Of a stretch of DNA of 34,634 bases, positions 10,382-20,364 are shown in pieces. Both the position numbers and the translations under genes were made by a program. Under the pieces are notes generated by a model that was given only the letters and a program-made list of their open reading frames with translations, ran no database searches and was not told the DNA's origin. The stretch spans positions 1-34,634 of the forward strand of contig NCEM01000034.1 of assembly GCA_002280725.1 (NCBI GenBank). The letters are read 5' to 3'. Position 1 is the first letter of the stretch. The number at the start of each line of letters is the position of its first letter. This stretch comes from Alphaproteobacteria bacterium 32-64-14 (lineage in GTDB: Bacteria > Pseudomonadota > Alphaproteobacteria > Caulobacterales > Hyphomonadaceae).

Positions 10382-11515
10382 ATGGATACGGACGTCGTCG
10401 TCATCGGAGCAGGCGCGGTTGGCCTTGCCGTGGCGGCGGAATTTGCCCGCCCCATACCTGGCAGAAGGGGCCGCGATGTCGTCGTGCTGGAAGCCGCCGA
10501 CGGCATCGGCACAGGCACCTCCTCGCGCAATTCCGAAGTGATCCATGGCGGGATGTATTACCCGACCGGCAGCCTCCGCCACCGCATGTGCGTGGATGGC
10601 CGCCGAAAGCTCTATGCGTACCTGGAAGCCCGAGGCGTACCCCACCTGAAGCGCGGCAAGCTGATCGTGGCGACTTCCGAAAAGGAAACCGCCAAGATCG
10701 AAACCATCCACGCAACCGGCCTCAGGAACGAGGTCGAGGCGCTGGAGATGGTCACCGGCGCCACCGCCATGGCGTGGGAGCCAAACCTTCATTGCACGGC
10801 CGCGCTGTGGTCGCCCGAGACAGGCATCGTCGACAGCCATGCCTACATGCTCGCCCTGCAGGGCGAGATCGAGGACCATGGCGGCCTGATCGCATTCGAG
10901 ACGCCGGTTGCACGGATCGAACCTCTCAGCACCGGCGGCTTTAAGGTCTTCACCGGTGGGGCCGAACCCTCGGCGATCACCTGCCATCGTCTGGTCAACA
11001 GCGCAGGCCTCGGCGCTCACGCTTTGACACGCGCTATCGCGGGCTATCCCGCCGAACACATCCCGAAATTCGTGCTGGCCAAGGGCAACTATTTCGGATG
11101 CTCGGGCAAGCAGGCTTTCACGCGCCTGATTTATCCCGCACCGGTTGATGGCGGCCTCGGCGTGCACGTGACGCTCGATCTCGCCGGCCGCATGAAGTTC
11201 GGACCTGATGTCGAATGGCTGACCAACAACGATCCGGCCTCGGTCGACTACACGGTCGATCCGAAACGCTCGGACGCCTTCTACGAAGCGATCCGCCGCT
11301 ACTGGCCGGGCCTGCCCGATGGCGCCATCACGCCGGATTATTCGGGCTGCCGTCCCAAGCTGTCGGGCCCGGGCGAGGGCTCCGCCGACTTCCGCATCGA
11401 CGGCCCGGAACTGCACGGCATCGGCGGCCTCGTGAACCTGCTCGGAATCGAAAGCCCGGGGCTCACGTCTTCGCTGGCGATCGCGGAAGACGTTCGCCGC
11501 AAGCTGTCGAACTAG
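10382..11515 (+). CDS. FAD-dependent oxidoreductase, L-2-hydroxyglutarate dehydrogenase-like
   Basis: 377 aa DAO-superfamily flavoprotein. The FAD-binding VVIGAGAVGLAVAAEF lies at the N-terminus. SSRNSEVIHGGMYYPTGSL and LCVDG-like MCVDGRRKLY match the L-2-hydroxyglutarate dehydrogenase (L2HGDH/LhgO) signature, as do PHTGIVD-like SPETGIVDSHAY and the C-terminal GIESPGLTSSLAIAEDV. Such enzymes oxidise L-2-hydroxyglutarate, a toxic side product, to 2-oxoglutarate at the membrane. AGGTGG lies just ahead of the ATG. The gene is monocistronic; its end lies 6 bp from the convergent end of the UDP-glucuronate decarboxylase gene. The exact substrate is inference, as other 2-hydroxyacids are possible in this family. 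Confidence 0.85.
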   Translation: MDTDVVVIGAGAVGLAVAAEFARPIPGRRGRDVVVLEAADGIGTGTSSRNSEVIHGGMYYPTGSLRHRMCVDGRRKLYAYLEARGVPHLKRGKLIVATSEKETAKIETIHATGLRNEVEALEMVTGATAMAWEPNLHCTAALWSPETGIVDSHAYMLALQGEIEDHGGLIAFETPVARIEPLSTGGFKVFTGGAEPSAITCHRLVNSAGLGAHALTRAIAGYPAEHIPKFVLAKGNYFGCSGKQAFTRLIYPAPVDGGLGVHVTLDLAGRMKFGPDVEWLTNNDPASVDYTVDPKRSDAFYEAIRRYWPGLPDGAITPDYSGCRPKLSGPGEGSADFRIDGPELHGIGGLVNLLGIESPGLTSSLAIAEDVRRKLSN

Positions 11516-11521
11516 GCGCGC

Positions 11522-12484
<963 letters not shown>

Positions 12485-12563
12485 GAGCCCTCGCGCGGAT
12501 GATATCCGGGCGAGTGATGGGGTGGGTCGCGGAGCTTGTAAAGCGCGAGGCCCGGATCGGGGC

Positions 12564-13868
12564 CTACGGGCGGCCGATGCTCGAGTAGATGAAGCCGCGT
12601 TTCACCATGTCCGCCGGGTGGTAGACGTTGCGGAGGTCCACTACGGTCGGCGTCTTCATGATCTTCTTCACCCGGTCGAAGTCGAGCGCGCGGAACTGAT
12701 CCCACTCGGTCACCAGCACCATGGCGTCAGCGCCATCGACGGCGTGATAGGGGCCATCCGAGAAGTCCACATCGGTCAGCAGCTTGCCGGCTTCGTGCAT
12801 GCTTTCGGGGTCGTAAGCCTTGATGCGCGCGCCCGCCGCCTGAAGGGCCGGAATGATGTCCAGCGAGGGCGCATCGCGCATGTCGTCGGTGTTGGGCTTG
12901 AAAGCGAGGCCAAGCACGGCGACCGTCTTGCCCTTCACGCTGCCGCCGCAGGCCGCGATCACGCGATCCGCCATCTTGCGCTTGCGCGCGTCATTCACTT
13001 CCACAACCGTGTCCACGATGCGCACCGGGCTGCCGTGATCGTTGGCGGTCTTGGTGAGCGCCAGCGTGTCCTTCGGAAAGCACGAGCCGCCATAGCCGGG
13101 GCCTGCGTGCAGGAATTTCTTGCCGATGCGGTTGTCGAGGCCGATGCCGCGCGAGACGTCCTGGACGTTCGCGCCAACTTTCTCGCAGAGATCCGCCATC
13201 TCATTGATGAAGGTGATCTTAACGGCGAGGAAGGCGTTGGCGGCGTACTTGATCAGCTCCGACGTGCGGCGCGAGGTGTAGACCAGCGGCGTCTCGTTGA
13301 GGAAGAGCGGACGATAGAGCTCGCGCATGACTTCGCGCGCTTCTTCGCTGTCGGTTCCGACGACAATGCGGTCGGGACGCTTGAAGTCCTGGATGGCGGC
13401 GCCTTCACGCAGGAATTCCGGGTTGGAGACGACGGCGAATTTCGCGTTCGGGTTCGTCTTGCGGATGATCTCTTCGACTTCGTCCCCCGTGCCGACCGGG
13501 ACGGTCGACTTCGTGACGACGACGGTGAAGCCTTCCATGTGCTCTGCGATCTCTTTCGCGGCGGCATAGACGTAGGAAAGGTCAGCGTGGCCATCGCCGC
13601 GGCGCGAGGGCGTGCCGACCGCGATGAAGATGGCGTCGGCGTTGCGAATGGCTTCGCGCGCTTCAAGCGTGAAGGAGAGGCGGCCTTCCTCGACGTTGGT
13701 GGCGACCAGTTCGGCAAGCCCCGGCTCGAAGATCGGCATCACGCCGTTTTCCAGGCGCTCAATCTTGCCCGGATCCTTGTCGACGCAGGTCACGACATGC
13801 CCGAAGTCGGCAAAGCAGGCGCCCGAAACCAGGCCCACATAGCCCGCACCGATCATCGTCACGCGCAT
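12564..13868 (-). CDS. ugd: UDP-glucose 6-dehydrogenase
   Basis: 434 aa, a standard length for the UDP-glucose/GDP-mannose dehydrogenase family. The NAD-binding [16 protein letters not shown] lies at the N-terminus, Lys is in [15 protein letters not shown], and the catalytic Cys is in [16 protein letters not shown]. It oxidises UDP-glucose twice to UDP-glucuronate. The start is secure: AGGAG lies 6 bases before the ATG. It precedes the UDP-glucuronate decarboxylase gene by 79 bp on the same strand. A promoter candidate is listed upstream at 13916-13944. GDP-mannose as substrate is less likely given the partner. Confidence 0.93.
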   Translation of the reverse strand: MRVTMIGAGYVGLVSGACFADFGHVVTCVDKDPGKIERLENGVMPIFEPGLAELVATNVEEGRLSFTLEAREAIRNADAIFIAVGTPSRRGDGHADLSYVYAAAKEIAEHMEGFTVVVTKSTVPVGTGDEVEEIIRKTNPNAKFAVVSNPEFLREGAAIQDFKRPDRIVVGTDSEEAREVMRELYRPLFLNETPLVYTSRRTSELIKYAANAFLAVKITFINEMADLCEKVGANVQDVSRGIGLDNRIGKKFLHAGPGYGGSCFPKDTLALTKTANDHGSPVRIVDTVVEVNDARKRKMADRVIAACGGSVKGKTVAVLGLAFKPNTDDMRDAPSLDIIPALQAAGARIKAYDPESMHEAGKLLTDVDFSDGPYHAVDGADAMVLVTEWDQFRALDFDRVKKIMKTPTVVDLRNVYHPADMVKRGFIYSSIGRP

Positions 13869-13915
13869 CGCGCACTCCTGGAATTCGCGGCGCCGGTTCG
13901 CCCCACAGGAGAGTG

Positions 13916-13944
13916 GATAGCGGTTGGAGGGGCGCCCAAGTCAA
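13916..13944 (-). promoter_or_regulatory. Candidate promoter of ugd
   Basis: On the minus strand TTGACT (13939-13944) is followed after 17 bp by GCTATC (13916-13921), about 48 bases ahead of the ugd ATG. This partly matches the Caulobacter housekeeping consensus (TTGAC..., GCTANAWC). The -10 is imperfect and no start site is known. Confidence 0.35.
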
Positions 13945-14045
13945 GTCGATTTGGCGTTGCGGCATGCATAGTTCGCGCCTGCACCGCTGTTCTCGCGGAA
14001 AGCGAGACTGTCCGGATATGGCGCGGCCGTTAAGGAATGGCGCGC

Positions 14046-14849
14046 TCAGACCTTGGTCTTGTGGAATACGAAGGCCGGAACGGACCGGACGATCATCATC
14101 ACCAGCCTCCATTTCCCCGGCGCGTACTGGATCGGCCCACCCTTGTCGGCGGCGCGGCGCAGGATCCGGCCGATCTGGTCCGGGCTGGCCCACATTGGTC
14201 CACCCTTTTTCATGCCGTCGGTCATGGGAGTGTCGACGAAACCGGGCTTCACGGCCACCGCACGCGCGCCTGTCGGGGCCAGCGAATGGGCGAGTCCCTG
14301 AACGTAGAGCGCAAGGCCACCCTTGGCGGCACCGTAAGCATAATTGGACTGACGCCCCCGGTCGCCTGCGACCGACGACACCGCCACCAGCGAGCCTGAT
14401 TTCTGTTTGCGGAAGATGTTCGCCGCCGCCTCGCACCACTGCACGGCGGAGGCGTAATTGCTGGACGTGATCCGCGCGAGTTCAGCCGGGCTGGCGGTCG
14501 CTTCGGACTGCGTGCCGAGATACCCATAGACGAGATGGACATGGTCCAGCCCGCCAAGGCGCTGCTTCCATTGGGCCATGTGAACAGGCGCGCTCATAGC
14601 TTCGGCTTCAAGATCAACCGCTGCCGTTTCGACCAGCACGGCGCCACGCGCCTTGAGGTCCGCCGCCAGCGCATCGAGGCGCTGCTGATTGCGCGCGACG
14701 AGGAGGAGGGCGGCGCCCTCCTTCGCATAGATCCGCGCCGCCGAAATCGCGATCGCGGACAGTGCGCCAAGAACCACCACCCGGTTGCTTGCCGTCACTG
14801 CTGCTGCCGCTTGCGCCTGCATCGCCGAAAATCCTGCCGAACCGTCCAT
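14046..14849 (-). CDS. DprE2-like short-chain dehydrogenase (polyprenyl-P-arabinose synthesis)
   Basis: 267 aa classical SDR. It has the catalytic SSVAG ... YAYGAAKGG (Tyr-x3-Lys), and a C-terminus (PIQYAPGKWRLVMMIVRSVP) that resembles mycobacterial DprE2. DprE2 reduces the 2-keto intermediate to decaprenylphosphoryl-arabinose after oxidation by DprE1. The partner DprE1-like gene lies directly upstream and the two overlap by one base (TGATG). The glycine-rich NAD loop is unusual: VVLGALSAIAISA has Ala where SDRs normally keep two Gly. A TTG one codon earlier is a less likely start. Function is inferred from the pair; alone it would be called a generic SDR. Confidence 0.8.
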   Translation of the reverse strand: MDGSAGFSAMQAQAAAAVTASNRVVVLGALSAIAISAARIYAKEGAALLLVARNQQRLDALAADLKARGAVLVETAAVDLEAEAMSAPVHMAQWKQRLGGLDHVHLVYGYLGTQSEATASPAELARITSSNYASAVQWCEAAANIFRKQKSGSLVAVSSVAGDRGRQSNYAYGAAKGGLALYVQGLAHSLAPTGARAVAVKPGFVDTPMTDGMKKGGPMWASPDQIGRILRRAADKGGPIQYAPGKWRLVMMIVRSVPAFVFHKTKV

Positions 14850-16174
14850 CAACCTGCCACCCGCCTCCAGAAGGCCGACGACAGGCCCGGGTCCACATAG
14901 CCACGGAAGTCCTGCAATTTCGGAAATCCCGCCGCAAACATTGCCGCAGAGATGCGTCCGTCCTTGGCCGGATAAAGCCGCCCGCCTGCCGACAGCACGA
15001 TCCGGTCGAGATCGGCCATCAGGGTTAGCGTGCGTTCACCCTGATTGCGGAAGTCGAGCGCCAGCGTCGTGCCCTCCATCGGAAAGGACAGAAGACCCGC
15101 CGGCGCGTGCGCCCCGAAATCCTTCAGCACGGCCAGGAAAGACGCCTGACCTGACGCTGCGATCACCTTCAGAAGCTCTTCGACGCCCTCTCGCGCCGTC
15201 GTGGGCGGAAGCACGCACTGGTACTGATAGAAACCATCGCGCCCATAGAGCCGGTTCCAGTGCGCGATCTTGTCGAGCGGATACAGGAAGGGCTCATAGT
15301 GCGACACGTACGGCCCCGTTCGCATGCGCTTCAGGTCGTGGAAGATGCTGTTGAACGCGCCAATCGCCATGCGCGACAACGCAAATCCCGGCGCATCGAT
15401 GGGCATGGCGAGTTTCGGGTCTTCGCGGTGCGGCGTGAGATCACCATCTTGACGCCAGTTCGCGGCGGACAGCACGCCCCGCCCAAGCCGCGCCCCGCCA
15501 GACAGGCAGTCGATCCATGCCATCGTATGCTCAAAGCGCGTATGCGCCTCGGCCGCGATGTCGAAGTAATCGCGGACGTGGCCGAACTCCGCATCCTGCG
15601 CATCAAGCTGCGCGGATGGAATACGCGCCGCGCGGAATTCCACCCATGCAATCAGGCCGGTCAGACCAAGCCCGCCGACGGTCGCGTGAAACATCGGGTC
15701 GCCGGGCGCCAGCTCGTGCGCGCTTCCATCCGTACGCAGCAGCTTGATCCGTGTCACCGAAGCGCCAAAGCTTCCCGCGCTGTGATGGTTCTTGCCGTGC
15801 ACATCGTTGGCGACCGCGCCGCCCAGCGTCACGAAGCGCGTCCCCGGCGTCGTCGGCAGGAACCATCCGGCCGGAACAAGGATCTGCAACGCCTGCGAAA
15901 GCGAGAGCCCCGCTTCCGCGCGCATCACGCCGGTCTCGCGACCGAACGCGATCACGCGATCAAGCCCCGTCATATCGATGACACGCCCATCGGGGTTGAG
16001 ATTGCTGTCGCCATACGAGCGGCGCAGGCCGATGGGCAGGGCGGGCCCCGCCTCGCTTGCGGCGATCAGCGCGGGCAACTCGTCAGTAAAGCGCGGTCGC
16101 GCAACGCGATGGCTCGCTCGCACAACGCGCCCCCAGGACGCGATCGCATCGCTTTGCAGAAACGGCACGGTCAT
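14849..16174 (-). CDS. DprE1-like FAD-dependent polyprenylphosphoryl-ribose 2-oxidase
   Basis: 441 aa vanillyl-alcohol-oxidase-family flavoprotein. GLRRSYGDSNLNPDGRVIDM and GGAVANDVHGKNHHSAGSFG match the FAD-binding blocks of mycobacterial DprE1, as do YGRDGFYQYQCVLP and the C-terminal GGRLYPAKDGR with its essential Lys. DprE1 oxidises decaprenylphosphoryl-ribose at C2, and DprE2 then completes the epimerisation to the arabinose donor. At the position of mycobacterial Cys387 (ICVDF) this protein has Ala (LALDF). It lies 65 bp downstream of hldE, in an envelope-sugar run. No UbiA-like phosphoribosyl transferase, which would make the substrate, is present in the window. Confidence 0.85.
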   Translation of the reverse strand: MTVPFLQSDAIASWGRVVRASHRVARPRFTDELPALIAASEAGPALPIGLRRSYGDSNLNPDGRVIDMTGLDRVIAFGRETGVMRAEAGLSLSQALQILVPAGWFLPTTPGTRFVTLGGAVANDVHGKNHHSAGSFGASVTRIKLLRTDGSAHELAPGDPMFHATVGGLGLTGLIAWVEFRAARIPSAQLDAQDAEFGHVRDYFDIAAEAHTRFEHTMAWIDCLSGGARLGRGVLSAANWRQDGDLTPHREDPKLAMPIDAPGFALSRMAIGAFNSIFHDLKRMRTGPYVSHYEPFLYPLDKIAHWNRLYGRDGFYQYQCVLPPTTAREGVEELLKVIAASGQASFLAVLKDFGAHAPAGLLSFPMEGTTLALDFRNQGERTLTLMADLDRIVLSAGGRLYPAKDGRISAAMFAAGFPKLQDFRGYVDPGLSSAFWRRVAG

Positions 16175-16239
16175 GACAGGCCAGACCCTGCCATGCCGGG
16201 ATCAGTGAAGACTTAACGCCACGAGCAGGCGCCCAGCGC

Positions 16240-17700
16240 CTACTTTTTCCGTGATTTTTCGATCACCTTGGTCGTCGACTGCCCATCAACTAGCGTCACC
16301 CGCAGGATGCGTCCGCCACGCGCTCGCACGATATCGGCGCCTACAATCTGGTCCTCGGCATAGTCGGCGCCCTTCACGAGCAGGTCGGGCTGCAGCTCGC
16401 GGATAACCTCCAGCGGCGTCTGCTCCCCGAACAGGATCACCGCATCGACCCCCTTCACGGCGGCTATCACCGCCGCGCGCACCTGCTCGGATTGCACAGG
16501 GCGTTCCGGCCCCTTCAGCGCACTCACAGATGCGTCCGTGTTCAGCGCCACGATCAGCCGGTCACACGCCGCCGCCGACTGGCGCAGCAGGGAGATGTGC
16601 CCCGCATGCAGGATGTCGAAACAGCCATTGGTGAAACCCACCGTCAGCCCCTCGCGGCCCCACGCCTCTCGCCGCGCTTTCGCGTCCGCCAGCGACAGCG
16701 CGCCCGGCGCGTCCGACAGCCCGCGCCCTGTCTGGTCGATGGCCGCCATCATTTCAGCAGGCGTCGTTATAGCCGTGCCGCGCTTGCCCACCACAATGCC
16801 CGCCGCGACATTGGCTGCGTGCATCGCGGTTTCCTGTGAGAGTCCGGCCGCGATGCCGAGCGCCAGCGTAGCCGCCACCGTGTCGCCCGCGCCCGACACG
16901 TCGAACACTTCGCGCGCCTTGGCGGAAAGGTGCACCGCCGCCTGTCCGGGACGATAGAGCGACATCCCCTGTTCGGATCGCGTCAGCAGGATCGCTGCGC
17001 CTGTCGCCTCGATTGCGATTGCAGATGCTACTGCGCACTCTTCGTCGCCCCCGCACGGCGCGCGCGTTGCGAGCTGCAGTTCCTTGCGATTCGGCGTGAT
17101 GACAGCCGCGCCACGATAGGCAGACCAGTCGGCGCGCTTGGGATCGATGATCACCGGCACGCCAGCCTTTGCAGCGGCGGCGATGGCGGCGGCCAGCACA
17201 CGATCCGTCAGCGCGCCCTTGGCATAATCCGACAGCATGATCGCGCCGCAATCGTCGGCCAGATCCTCGATGATCTCGATGAGCCGATCCTCGGTGGTGC
17301 GCGACACAGGCGTGGCCTGTTCGCGATCCACGCGCACGATCTGGTGCTGTCCGCCCATGTAGCGCGTCTTGATCGTGGTGGGCCGGCCAGGCTCTGTCAC
17401 AAGGTGGGCTTCCACGTGGTCCGAAATCGCCGCGATGATGCCGGCCAGCGTCGATGCGGCCGGGTCTGCGCCCGTGATGCCAACCAGCATGGGCTTGCCG
17501 CCCATGGCTGCAATGTTCGCTGCAACGTTGGCTGCGCCCCCCCCCGTCCAGCGTTCGTCCGCGACATGGATCACCGGCACCGGCGCCTCGTCCGACACGC
17601 GCTGCACCTTGCCTGTTACGTAATGGTCCACCATCACGTCGCCGACCACGAGGACACGGGCTCCGGCCAGGCGCTCGATATGGCTCTTGTTCAGGCTCAA
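16240..17700 (-). CDS. hldE: Bifunctional heptose-7-phosphate kinase / heptose-1-phosphate adenylyltransferase
   Basis: 486 aa fusion enzyme for ADP-heptose of the LPS inner core. The N-terminal ribokinase-like domain has VVGDVMVDHYVTGKVQR, TGGGAANVAANIAAMGG and the PfkB signature FDVSGAGDTVAATLAL. The C-terminal nucleotidyltransferase domain has VGFTNGCFDILHAGHISLL and KGADYAEDQIVGAD. I prefer the TTG at 17700 because AGGAG lies 9 bases before it; an upstream TTG at 17724 adds 8 residues with no site. It probably heads the run hldE-dprE1-dprE2. Its presence indicates a Gram-negative host with heptose-containing LPS. Confidence 0.95.
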   Translation of the reverse strand: MSLNKSHIERLAGARVLVVGDVMVDHYVTGKVQRVSDEAPVPVIHVADERWTGGGAANVAANIAAMGGKPMLVGITGADPAASTLAGIIAAISDHVEAHLVTEPGRPTTIKTRYMGGQHQIVRVDREQATPVSRTTEDRLIEIIEDLADDCGAIMLSDYAKGALTDRVLAAAIAAAAKAGVPVIIDPKRADWSAYRGAAVITPNRKELQLATRAPCGGDEECAVASAIAIEATGAAILLTRSEQGMSLYRPGQAAVHLSAKAREVFDVSGAGDTVAATLALGIAAGLSQETAMHAANVAAGIVVGKRGTAITTPAEMMAAIDQTGRGLSDAPGALSLADAKARREAWGREGLTVGFTNGCFDILHAGHISLLRQSAAACDRLIVALNTDASVSALKGPERPVQSEQVRAAVIAAVKGVDAVILFGEQTPLEVIRELQPDLLVKGADYAEDQIVGADIVRARGGRILRVTLVDGQSTTKVIEKSRKK

Positions 17701-18057
17701 CTGGCGAAACTCCTGGAGCGCCAAGGCTCCTATATGGCGGCAGTCTTAGTCCAACGGTGCGGCGATGACACGCGCGCTGCTTTTGGTCAAAGCGGCGGCG
17801 CCCCAACTCGCGTTCGCGGCAGGCGCCGCAGCGGCACAGCCATGACTTGCGGGGTAAAAAGATTTCAAGACTTATTCTAAGCCAGATCGGGCCCAGACAG
17901 TGTTTAGCTTGGTAACGACCCGTCTATAATTGCGCTTGTCTTGCCGGGTGAACAGTCTAGACCCATCCGCCAAAATGCAGGCAGAGGCGCCTGCTTTTGA
18001 TAACGCCTGGTGGGGCAGGCGGCCGTCCGCTTGTAGGCGGCAAGGGACAGCTGACGA
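17701..18057. promoter_or_regulatory. Divergent intergenic region with promoter and hairpin, possible small RNA or leader
   Basis: 357 bp between hldE and the response regulator gene. On the plus strand a perfect TATAAT lies at 17925-17930, with a weak TTTAGC 16 bp upstream. About 47 bp later comes GCAGGC-AGAGGC-GCCTGC (17977-17994) followed by TTTT (17995-17998), an intrinsic-terminator shape. A transcript of roughly 60 nt would end there, and the regulator start is 60 bp further on. No other reading frame stands out. Confidence 0.4.
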
Positions 18058-18558
18058 ATGGCTCTGGAGAGCATCTCCGCGCTGATTCTCGACGACAACG
18101 CGCACATGCGCGGACTCGTTCGCGTCATTCTTGCCGGTTTCGGCGTCCGCAACATCGAGGAAGCCGGTGACTGCGCGCAGGCCGTAGCCATTGTGGCGGG
18201 CGGGGAAATCGACATCGCCTTTGTCGACATGAAGCTGGCCGGGCTCGACGGCCTGGAATTCTGCCGCCGCATCCGTCTCGCGCCCGACAGCCCCAACCGT
18301 TATCTGCCGATCGTCATGATCACGGCCTATTCGGAGCGGAGCCGGGTGATCGACGCGATCAATGCCGGCGTCGACGAGTTTCTCGTGAAGCCTGTCCGGG
18401 CGGTCGACGTCGCCAACCGGGTCAATGCCGTCGTCGAGCGGCGCAGGCCGTTCGTCGAGACCCCGACCTATTTCGGTCCCGACCGCCGCCGCCGCGACGA
18501 TCCCCGGCACAGGGGCCCGTGGCGCCGCTCCAACGACCCGGGAACGGTCGATATCTAA
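18058..18558 (+). CDS. CheY-like single-domain response regulator with basic C-terminal tail
   Basis: 166 aa. The receiver domain (about 1-125) is complete: acidic pair Asp12-Asp13, phospho-acceptor Asp57 in AFVDMKLAGLDG, Thr89 in VMITAYS, Lys111 in FLVKPV. No output domain follows. Instead a 40-residue tail, YFGPDRRRRDD and further Arg-rich residues, ends the protein; similar tails occur in alphaproteobacterial stand-alone regulators. It likely receives phosphate from an unlinked kinase and acts by protein contact. No kinase is adjacent. A weak GGGA lies ahead of the ATG. The pathway cannot be named from sequence. Confidence 0.9.
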   Translation: MALESISALILDDNAHMRGLVRVILAGFGVRNIEEAGDCAQAVAIVAGGEIDIAFVDMKLAGLDGLEFCRRIRLAPDSPNRYLPIVMITAYSERSRVIDAINAGVDEFLVKPVRAVDVANRVNAVVERRRPFVETPTYFGPDRRRRDDPRHRGPWRRSNDPGTVDI

Positions 18559-18692
18559 GCAAATTCGTTCTCGGCGCCTGCCGCCGGGACGTAAAACGTT
18601 GCGTAATGCAGCCTTGGTCGCGCACGGTTGCGGCGGCAAGCAGGGCTGGCTAACGTCCGCCCCAACAGAATGCGCGTCCACAGGGCGCCGGC

Positions 18693-18697
18693 GGAGG
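18693..18697 (+). promoter_or_regulatory. Ribosome binding site deciding the permease start
   Basis: GGAGG 8 bases before the ATG at 18706. It rules out the in-frame ATG at 18628, which would add 26 residues before the conserved N-terminus. Confidence 0.85.
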
Positions 18698-18705
18698 TTT
18701 TATAT

Positions 18706-20247
18706 ATGGCAGGTCGGGGCATCGGGCAGATTTTCGCCCGCAAGACGGTCGAGCAGATACAGTCAGAATACGGGGCAAGCGAGTTGAAGAGGACGCTGGG
18801 CGCCCTCAACCTCGTCCTGCTCGGCATCGGATGCATCATCGGCGCGGGTATCTTCGTGCGGACCGGCTCAGCCGCCGCCCTCCACGCCGGACCGGCCGTC
18901 ATCCTCTCATTCGTCATCGCGGGCGTGATCTGTGCCCTGGCCGGCCTCTGTTACGCCGAGCTTGCCTCGGCCCTGCCGGTCTCGGGATCGGCCTACACCT
19001 ATTCGTACACCACCCTCGGCGAAGGCGCCGCCTGGCTGATGGGCGCCCTCCTGCTGCTCGAATACGGCCTCGCCGCTTCGGTCGTGGCCGTTGGCTGGGC
19101 AGGCTATGTCGTGAGTCTGCTCGCGGACTTCGGGATCGTCATACCTGCAACACTGACCGCCCCGTTCGGCCACGCCGTGCCGTTGCCTGATGGCACGACC
19201 ACAAACGCCATCATGAACCTGCCAGCGGCGCTCATCGTGCTTGCGCTCACCGTCCTGCTCATCGTCGGCGTTTCGGAATCGGCGAAGTTCAACAACATCA
19301 TCGTCGCCATCAAGGTGACGACGATCCTCGCGGTCATTCTGGTCGGCGGGTTCTACGTGCTGTCCAACTTCGCGACGGCTTCGCAGAACTGGGTCCCCTT
19401 CATTCCTGAGAATGAAGGCCCCGGCAAATTCGGCCTGGAGGGCGTGGCACGCGCCGCTTCGATCGTGTTCTTCGCCTATATTGGCTTTGAGGCGGTCTCG
19501 ACCGCAGGCCAGGAAGCCAAGAACCCGAAACGCGACCTGCCGATCGGCATTATCGGGTCACTGGTGATCTGCACCGTGCTCTACATGCTCGTTGCCTGGG
19601 TTCTCACGATGATGGTCGACTACCGGCAGCTAAACGTTCCCGATCCGGTGGCCGTTGCGGTCAACGCGCTCGGGCCAGAGTGGAGCATCTTCGCCAAGAT
19701 CGTGAAGGTCGGCGCCATCACGGGTCTCACTTCAGTGATCCTCGTGCTCATGTACGGCCAGACGCGCATCTTCTACACGATGGCGCGCGACGGCCTGCTG
19801 CCGAAGCCGTTCTCGAAGGTCCACGCCAAGTTCAAGACGCCCTGGATCAACACGCTGGTCGTCGGCGTCATCGTCGCCTTCGCCGCCGCGATCTTTGACA
19901 TCAACACGCTTGGCGATCTCACATCGGTCGGAACCCTGGCCGCCTTCGCGGTTGTCTGCCTGACGGTCATGTTCCTGCGCAAGACGCAGCCGAACCTGCC
20001 GCGCGGCTTCAAGGTTCCGCTTTATCCCGTCCTGCCCGTCCTTGGCATCGTATCGTGCATCTGGCTGATCAGCACAGTGGAAGCGCGCGTGCTGATGTTC
20101 TTCGCGTGGTTCATGGCCGGCTCGGTGGTGGTCTACTTTGCCTACGGCATGTGGAACTCCAATCTGGCCAAGGGCGTCGTCGTCCGCGGTCACGAGCCGG
20201 GTCCGCAGGAATTCGAAACGCCCGATCCGAAAAACCCCCAGGGCTAG
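18706..20247 (+). CDS. APC-family amino acid permease (cationic amino acid transporter type)
   Basis: 513 aa integral membrane transporter with about 12 hydrophobic segments. The first segment has the APC consensus LGIGCIIGAGIFVRTG, and the next blocks YAELASALPVSGSAYTYSY and FFAYIGFEAVSTAGQEAKNP are typical of the YfnA/CAT subgroup. Others are MYGQTRIFYTMARDGLLP and PLYPVLPVLGIVSC. It probably imports an amino acid by proton symport in the inner membrane; the substrate cannot be read. The C-terminus is a short hydrophilic tail. It is monocistronic and closed by a strong hairpin at 20285. Confidence 0.93.
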   Translation: MAGRGIGQIFARKTVEQIQSEYGASELKRTLGALNLVLLGIGCIIGAGIFVRTGSAAALHAGPAVILSFVIAGVICALAGLCYAELASALPVSGSAYTYSYTTLGEGAAWLMGALLLLEYGLAASVVAVGWAGYVVSLLADFGIVIPATLTAPFGHAVPLPDGTTTNAIMNLPAALIVLALTVLLIVGVSESAKFNNIIVAIKVTTILAVILVGGFYVLSNFATASQNWVPFIPENEGPGKFGLEGVARAASIVFFAYIGFEAVSTAGQEAKNPKRDLPIGIIGSLVICTVLYMLVAWVLTMMVDYRQLNVPDPVAVAVNALGPEWSIFAKIVKVGAITGLTSVILVLMYGQTRIFYTMARDGLLPKPFSKVHAKFKTPWINTLVVGVIVAFAAAIFDINTLGDLTSVGTLAAFAVVCLTVMFLRKTQPNLPRGFKVPLYPVLPVLGIVSCIWLISTVEARVLMFFAWFMAGSVVVYFAYGMWNSNLAKGVVVRGHEPGPQEFETPDPKNPQG

Positions 20248-20284
20248 TCAGCAAGGGTTGATCTGAACGGCCTACGCAAAAGCG

Positions 20285-20318
20285 CGGCGCTCCCCGAAAA
20301 GGGAGCGCCGTTGCTTTT
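20285..20318 (+). terminator. Intrinsic terminator after the permease
   Basis: A perfect 10-bp stem, CGGCGCTCCC (20285-20294) and GGGAGCGCCG (20301-20310), with loop CGAAAA, followed by TTGCTTTT. A-rich bases before the stem pair partly with the T-run. It lies 38 bp after the permease stop. Confidence 0.85.
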
Positions 20319-20364
20319 GGGGCTGCCCGTCGCTATTCCGCCGTCCTGATCGAGAGGGAAGACA

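Noticed and set aside
13991..14007. Small hairpin TCTCGC-GGAAA-GCGAGA after the DprE2-like gene
   Set aside because: No T-run on the minus strand, so not supported as a terminator.
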